Positions 57,342-64,000 of a stretch of DNA of 64,000 bases are shown in pieces (positions within the stretch are counted from its first letter, which is position 1; every line of letters starts with the position of its first letter). The translations under genes were made by a program, and so were the position numbers. The notes below the pieces were generated by a model. That model was given only the letters and a program-made list of their open reading frames with translations, made no database searches and was not told where the DNA came from. This stretch comes from Hydrogenophaga sp. NFH-34 (lineage in GTDB: Bacteria; Pseudomonadota; Gammaproteobacteria; Burkholderiales; Burkholderiaceae_C): positions 124,001-188,000 of the forward strand of contig NZ_JACBGE010000005.1 of NCBI RefSeq assembly GCF_021401345.1. The letters are read 5' to 3'.

Positions 57342-58328
57342 CTACCTCAACCAGCCCCGCTTGCGGAAATAGATCATCGGCACCACGGCCGAGATGATCA
57401 TCAGCACGATGGCGAAGGGATACCCCAGCTTCCACTGCAGCTCGGGCATGAACTGGAAGTTCATGCCGTAGCTGCTGGCCACCAGCGTGGGGGGCAGCAG
57501 CGAAACGCTGGCCACCGAGAAGATCTTGATGATCTTGTTCTGGTTGATGTTGATGAAACCGACCGTCGCGTCCATCAGGAAGTTGATCTTGTCGAACAGG
57601 AACGCGGTGTGGCCATCGAGCGAATCCAGATCGCGCAGGATCTGGCGCGCGTCCTCGAACTGCTCGGCGCTCAGCAGCCGGCTGCGCATCATGAAGCTGA
57701 CGGCGCGGCGCGTGTCCATCACGTTGCGGCGGATGCGGCCCGACATGTCCTCGTGCCGGGCGATGGCACCCAGCGCCTCGCCCAGCGCGCTGTCGGTCGC
57801 TTCGCTGGAGAGCACCTTGTGGCTGACCTGCTCCAGATCGTCGTAGATGTCTTCCAGCGTGTCGGCGCAGTACTCGGCGTCGGCGTCGAACAGCATCAGC
57901 AGCACGTCCTTGGCGTCCTCGATCAGGCCCGGCATGCGGCGTGCGCGCATGCGCAGCAGGCGGAACACCGGCACGTCCTCGTCGTGGATGGAGAACAGCA
58001 CGCCCCGGCTCTTGAGGCTGTCGTTGTGTTCGTTGAGGATGAAGGCCACCCGCACCGCACGCGGGTCTTCGGGGTCATCGATCAGAAAGTCCGAGCGCAC
58101 ATGCAGCTCGCCGTTGTCTTCCTCGAAGAAACGCGCCGACTCCTCGATGTCGTCGTCCATCGCATCTTCGGGGATGGACAGACCAAAATGCTGCTTGACC
58201 CAGCGCCGCTCCTCGGGCGTGGGGTCTTCCAGGTCGACCCAGATGGGCTTGAACCGGGCCAGCTCTTCGAGCGACTCGATTTCTTCCTGGAACAGGCGGC
58301 CATTGGCCAGGGTGAAGACGTTGAGCAT
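57342..58328 (-). CDS. corA: CorA-family magnesium/cobalt transporter
   Basis: 328 residues. A large cytosolic N-terminal domain, a long stalk helix, and two C-terminal membrane segments with the GMN motif at 288-290 (SSYGMNFQFMPELQW) that marks the pore entrance. Ends in a basic cytoplasmic tail. Passive Mg2+ uptake. The start is the ATG at 58328. Confidence 0.93.
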   Translation of the reverse strand: MLNVFTLANGRLFQEEIESLEELARFKPIWVDLEDPTPEERRWVKQHFGLSIPEDAMDDDIEESARFFEEDNGELHVRSDFLIDDPEDPRAVRVAFILNEHNDSLKSRGVLFSIHDEDVPVFRLLRMRARRMPGLIEDAKDVLLMLFDADAEYCADTLEDIYDDLEQVSHKVLSSEATDSALGEALGAIARHEDMSGRIRRNVMDTRRAVSFMMRSRLLSAEQFEDARQILRDLDSLDGHTAFLFDKINFLMDATVGFININQNKIIKIFSVASVSLLPPTLVASSYGMNFQFMPELQWKLGYPFAIVLMIISAVVPMIYFRKRGWLR

Positions 58329-58685
58329 GGGGCGCTCCCGGCTGGACGGTGGACTGGGCGAAACGGAGCGAGGCGAGGGCCTCAGGGTTCGGCGGCGCTT
58401 TCAGCCGACCGGCCGCCCGTATCAGCCACCGCAGGATCCACGGCGCTCAGGCAGTCCCGGTAGAGGCTGAAAGCACACAACTGGGGGGCGTGCTTTCCAT
58501 GGCAATCTCCGAAAGGATATGCCCCGAATTATGGCACCGCCACCTGAGCAGACCGGTGCGCGCCAGCGCATTTCCGAGCCCGCGTCGGCGTTTACAGGAA
58601 CTTCACACAATCGCCATGGAACGGAATGCAAAGGTCGCCACAATCGGTTCCGTGCCCCGATGCCGGGTGCTCTGACACTCACACC
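58329..58685. other. 357-base gap between divergent corA and nodT-like genes
   Basis: No clear gene. On the minus strand, GGAGA precedes an ATG at about 58499 that opens a 17-codon frame. A different frame there reads about 30 codons (LCAFSLYRDCLSAVDPAVAD...) without an obvious start. I cannot show that either is real. No riboswitch was recognised. Confidence 0.4.
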
Positions 58686-60149
58686 ATGACCGCCCTGCCC
58701 GACGCCCCTTTTCACGCCGCAGCCGCACGGCGCCCCCTGCACGCCGCCATCGGCGCGATCAGCCTGGCCGTGCTCACCGGCTGTGCCAGCCTGTCGGCCC
58801 CCGCAACCGCCGACCTGCCCGCCATCGCCACGCCCGCCCAGTGGCGGACCGCGCCTGCCGAGGCCGGCAGCGCCACCGCCCTGGCCAGTTGGTGGCAGCG
58901 CTTCGGCGATGCCGAGCTCACCGCCCTCATCACCCAGGCCCTGCAGGCCAACACCTCGGTGCGCAGCGCGCAAGCCTCGCTGCAACAAGCCCGTGCCCAG
59001 CGCGATGCCGCGCAGGCGGGCCTGTGGCCCACGCTGACCGGGTCGGGCTCGGGCCAGCGCAGCAAGAGCGGCGATGCGGCCGCCAGCAACCGTTTCCAGG
59101 CCGGGCTGGACGCCAGTTGGGAGCCCGATCTGTTTGGCGCCAACCGCAGCACGGCGCAGGCCAGCGAGGCCGACCTGGCGGCCGCCGGCACCACGCTGGC
59201 CAATGCCCAGGTTTCGCTGGCCGCCGAAGTCGCCCTGGGTTACATCGACCTGCGCGGCCTGCAACAGCGCCTGGCCATCGCCCAGGCCAGCCTGGCCGCC
59301 CAGGCGGAGACCCTGCAGATCACCCGCTGGCGCGCGCAAGCCGGACTGGCCGCCTCGCTGGACGTGGAGCAGGCCCTGGCGGCGTACGAACAGACGGCCG
59401 CCCAGGTGCCGGCCTTGCAGACCAGCATCGGCCAGAACCTCAACGCCCTGGCGGTACTGACCGGCCAGGCCCCGGGCGCCCTGAACGAGCGCCTTGCCAG
59501 CGCTGCCCCGGTGCCCCAGGCATCTGCCACGCTGGCCCTGGCGATCCCGGCCGAGGTCTTGCGCCAGCGGCCCGATGTGCGCACCGCCGAATACCGCATC
59601 GGTGCCGCCCTGGCCCGCCTGGACGCGGCCGAAGCCGACCGCTATCCGAGCCTGCGCATCGGGGGTTCGGTGGGCCTGTCGGCGCTGACGCTGTCGGGAC
59701 TGGGCAGCGGCGCCACCATCGCCAACAGCCTGCTCGCGAGCATTTCGCTGCCCCTGTTCGACGGCGGCACGCGCCGCGCCCAGGTGCAATCACAGGAAGC
59801 CGCGCTCGAAGCCGCGCGCGTGAACTACGAGGCCGCCGTGCTCACGGCCCTGCAGGACGTGGAAGACGCGCTGCTGGCCCTGCGCGGTGACCAGGAGCGA
59901 CTGGTCCGCCAGCAGAGCGCCCAGCAGGCTGCCGCCAACGCGGACCTGCTGGCCCGCCAGCGCTACAGCAGCGGCCTGATCGACTTCCGCACCGTGCTGG
60001 ACACGCAGCGCACCCTGCTGTCCGCCCAGGACAGCGTGGCCAGCACCCAGGCAAGCATCGCGGCCGACCACGTGCGCCTGTACAAGGCGCTGGGCGGCGG
60101 CTGGAATCCCGAAGCGGCCACCTCCACCGAACCCGCGTCGACCCGCTGA
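58686..60149 (+). CDS. Outer membrane efflux lipoprotein, NodT/TolC family
   Basis: 487 residues. Lipoprotein signal with lipobox LTGC, Cys33. Two efflux repeats with the usual features: WWQRFGDAELTALITQAL, LRQRPDVRTAEY, SLPLFDGGTRRA, YSSGLIDFRTVLDTQ. Outer membrane channel for the MacA/MacB-like pump encoded directly downstream (28-base gap). Confidence 0.9.
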   Translation: MTALPDAPFHAAAARRPLHAAIGAISLAVLTGCASLSAPATADLPAIATPAQWRTAPAEAGSATALASWWQRFGDAELTALITQALQANTSVRSAQASLQQARAQRDAAQAGLWPTLTGSGSGQRSKSGDAAASNRFQAGLDASWEPDLFGANRSTAQASEADLAAAGTTLANAQVSLAAEVALGYIDLRGLQQRLAIAQASLAAQAETLQITRWRAQAGLAASLDVEQALAAYEQTAAQVPALQTSIGQNLNALAVLTGQAPGALNERLASAAPVPQASATLALAIPAEVLRQRPDVRTAEYRIGAALARLDAAEADRYPSLRIGGSVGLSALTLSGLGSGATIANSLLASISLPLFDGGTRRAQVQSQEAALEAARVNYEAAVLTALQDVEDALLALRGDQERLVRQQSAQQAAANADLLARQRYSSGLIDFRTVLDTQRTLLSAQDSVASTQASIAADHVRLYKALGGGWNPEAATSTEPASTR

Positions 60150-60177
60150 CATCGAACCCCCTCACGCCGGACACACC

Positions 60178-61499
60178 ATGAGCAAGAAGAAGGAAGCCAC
60201 CTCCGCCGAACTCCAGGACCTGCTGGGCCAGGACAGCCCCCCGCGCTGGTGGCAGCGCACCTCGCTGTGGGCAGGCCTGGCCGTGCTGGCCCTGGCCGGC
60301 GGCGGCCTGTACGTCTGGCAAGCCCAGCAGCAGTCGCGGGCCGCACCGGTCTACCTGACCGAGGCCGTCAAACGCGGCGACATCACCCTGACGGTCGCGG
60401 CCAACGGCACGCTGCAGCCCACGCGCTCGGTCAACGTCGGCAGCGAACTCTCGGGCACCGTCAAACGGGTGCTCGTGGATGTGAACGACCGCGTCAAAGC
60501 CGGGCAGGTGCTGGTCGAGCTGGACACGGCCAAGCTGGTCGACCAGGTCACCCAGGCCCGCGCAGGGCTGGCTTCCGCGCAAGCTTCGCTGGCCCAGACC
60601 AGCGCCACGCTGAAGGAAGCCCAGGCCTCGCTGGCCCGCTACGAAGAGGTCGCGCGCCTGTCCGGCGGCAAGGTGCCGTCGGCCACCGAACTCGACACCG
60701 CACGGGCCGCCGTCGAGCGGGCGGTGGCCGCCGAAAACGCGGCACGTGCCAGCGTCGAACAGTCGCGCGCCACGCTCTCGACCAACGAAACCAACCTGTC
60801 CAAGGCCTCCATCCGCTCGCCCATCGACGGTGTGGTGCTCTCGCGCTCGGTCGACCCGGGCAACGCGGTCGCAGCCTCGCTGCAGGCGGTCACGCTGTTC
60901 TCGGTCGCCGAGAACCTGACCCAGCTCAAACTGGACGTGGCGGTCGACGAGGCCGACGTCGGGGCCGTGCAGGCGGGGCAGAAAGCCACCTTCACCGTCA
61001 GCGCCTTCCCATCCCGCCGCTACCCGGCCACCATCGAGCGCGTGGCCTTCGGCTCCACCAAGACCGACAACGTGGTCACCTACACGACCACGCTGGGCGT
61101 GGACAACGCCGACCTCAGCCTGCGCCCGGGCATGACCGCGTCGGCCACCATCGTGGCCAAGGAAAGCCAGGGCGCGCTGCTGGTGCCCAACACGGCGCTG
61201 CGCTTCACGCCAGCCAGCGCCGGCGCTGCGCCCGCGAGCGCCAGTGCATCGAGCGATGGCGGCATCCTGTCCAAGATCATGCCGCGCCCGCCGCGCTCGA
61301 ACACGCCCAAGACCGCCGGCGTCGATCGCCGCGGCGGCGGGGCCGGCCCGCGCCAGATCTGGGTGCTGCGCGACGGCCAGCCGGCCGCGGTATCGGTGCG
61401 CACCGGCATCAGCGACGGCCGCATGACCGAGGTCACGGGCGAAGGCCTGGAAGCGGGCATGCCCGTCATCATCGAGCAGCGCGCCGGAGGCAGCCGCTC

Positions 61500-61503
<4 letters not shown>
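60178..61503 (+). CDS. Periplasmic adaptor (membrane fusion) protein, MacA-like
   Basis: 441 residues. N-terminal anchor about 26-44 (WAGLAVLALAGGGLYVW), then a lipoyl/barrel-sandwich domain split by a coiled-coil hairpin (VTLTVAANGTLQPTRSVNVGSELSGTVKRVLVDVNDRVKAGQVLVELD), then a beta-barrel domain. Links the inner membrane ABC pump to the outer membrane factor. Last 4 bases overlap the ATPase gene. Confidence 0.9.
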
Positions 61504-63441
<1,938 letters not shown>

Positions 63442-63448
63442 CAGGGTC

Positions 63449-63560
63449 ACCCCCCTGCGCCGCTGACGCGGCCTCCCCCCGCTCTTGCGCGCCGCCACGC
63501 GGCGCTGGGCAGAGGGGCAGCACCTGTGGCCCAGCGGAGCCGGTTCCACGGTGCCCCTGC
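63449..63560 (+). repeat. Dispersed GC-rich intergenic repeat, copy after the exporter operon
   Basis: 63449-63480 (CCCCCCTGCGCCGCTGACG...) matches 43628-43659 with one or two mismatches; the end (63528-63559) is a diverged form of the core, with GAGCCGGTTCCACGG. Sits between the permease stop and the purT stop. Confidence 0.75.
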
Positions 63561-63585
63561 ATGAAGGCGCACCGTTCGGACGGCT

Positions 63586-64000
63586 TCAGCCCCTGCGCGG
63601 CTGCACTTTGCTCGCCGCCAGCTTGGCGTTCGCCCGCGCGGCATCGGTGGTCTCGGCGCGCGCCAGCGCCACACCCATGCGGCGCTTGGTGAAGCTCTCG
63701 GGCTTGCCGAACAGGCGCAGATCGGTGCCGGGCACCGCCAGGGCTTCGTCCACGCCATCGAACACGATGCCCTGGGCGTCGACACCACCGTAGATCACGG
63801 CGCTGGCGCCCGGGTTGCGCAGGCGGGTGTCGACCGGCAAGCCCAGGATGGCGCGCGCGTGCAGCTCGAACTCGCTCTGGTGCTGGGTGCACAGCGTGAC
63901 CAGGCCGGTGTCGTGCGGGCGCGGGCTGACTTCGCTGAACCAGACCTGATCACCCTTGACGAACAGTTCCACGCCAAACAGCCCCAGGCCGCCCAGATCG
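63586..64000 (-). CDS. purT: Formate-dependent phosphoribosylglycinamide formyltransferase, C-terminal part
   Basis: The gene runs off the right edge; about 138 C-terminal residues are present of about 400. [33 protein letters not shown] is the ATP-grasp active-site region of PurT, and [22 protein letters not shown] is its C-terminal signature. Adds formate-derived carbon in purine synthesis. It uses formate, as does the cluster at 39-48 kb, but there is no direct genetic link. Confidence 0.93.
   Translation of the reverse strand, partial: DLGGLGLFGVELFVKGDQVWFSEVSPRPHDTGLVTLCTQHQSEFELHARAILGLPVDTRLRNPGASAVIYGGVDAQGIVFDGVDEALAVPGTDLRLFGKPESFTKRRMGVALARAETTDAARANAKLAASKVQPRRG

Overview
The window is high-GC and densely coded. 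It looks like chromosome from a betaproteobacterium of the Comamonadaceae, with a Hydrogenophaga-like genus as the best guess. That guess rests on gene content, on protein resemblance judged from memory, and on a family of GC-rich intergenic repeats of a type I associate with this family (about 2.9, 31.3, 33.1, 43.7 and 63.5 kb, with a related copy inside a gene at 32.5 kb). No database search was run.

Layout. 0-0.5 kb: 3' end of holA. 0.5-8.1 kb: an AraC-type regulator divergent from a branched-chain/aromatic-type ABC uptake operon (binding protein, two permeases, two ATPases) that ends in an aromatic-type aldehyde dehydrogenase. 8.1-14 kb: an accessory-looking stretch with hairpins, a pentanucleotide tandem repeat, a solo short tyrosine recombinase, an isocitrate dehydrogenase, a malic enzyme fused to a phosphotransacetylase-like domain, and an IS630-like transposase that has lost two of its three DDE residues. 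14-20.3 kb: a zinc-ribbon protein, a translationally coupled operon (YoaK-like membrane protein, unknown, spermidine-synthase-like, SulP), two small proteins, and a chemotaxis receptor behind a sigma-28-type promoter. 20.5-30.1 kb: VF530-type protein, creA, proA, gshA, kup, a LysR regulator, a TauE-like permease, benE and gshB. 30.2-38.7 kb: an unknown gene, an SMR efflux protein, a NitT/TauT-type ABC importer, a class II amidotransferase, an MFS exporter and a two-component system.

39-48.3 kb is the most distinctive block: a complete selenocysteine formate dehydrogenase cassette. The large subunit has an in-frame UGA at codon 196 followed by a SECIS-like hairpin. It is followed by the Fe-S subunit, the cytochrome b subunit, fdhE, selA, selB and a 95-nt tRNA-Sec with UCA anticodon. 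Read together, these genes encode a respiratory periplasm-facing formate oxidase and most of the machinery needed to decode its UGA; selD and fdhD are not in the window.

48.3-64 kb: a Do-family periplasmic protease, a CWC-type cysteine-rich protein, di-haem and tri-haem cytochromes c, fadD, mtnN, a dctA-gntR pair with a matching palindrome upstream, corA, a tripartite export set (NodT-type outer membrane factor, MacA-like adaptor, MacB-like ATPase and permease on separate genes) and the 3' end of purT.

The strongest leads are the in-frame repeat insertion inside an ABC ATPase (32454-32531), the catalytically degenerate but open transposase, the hairpin-rich region next to the short recombinase, and several unreported-looking operator palindromes. 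I did not find a clearly new multi-gene system.
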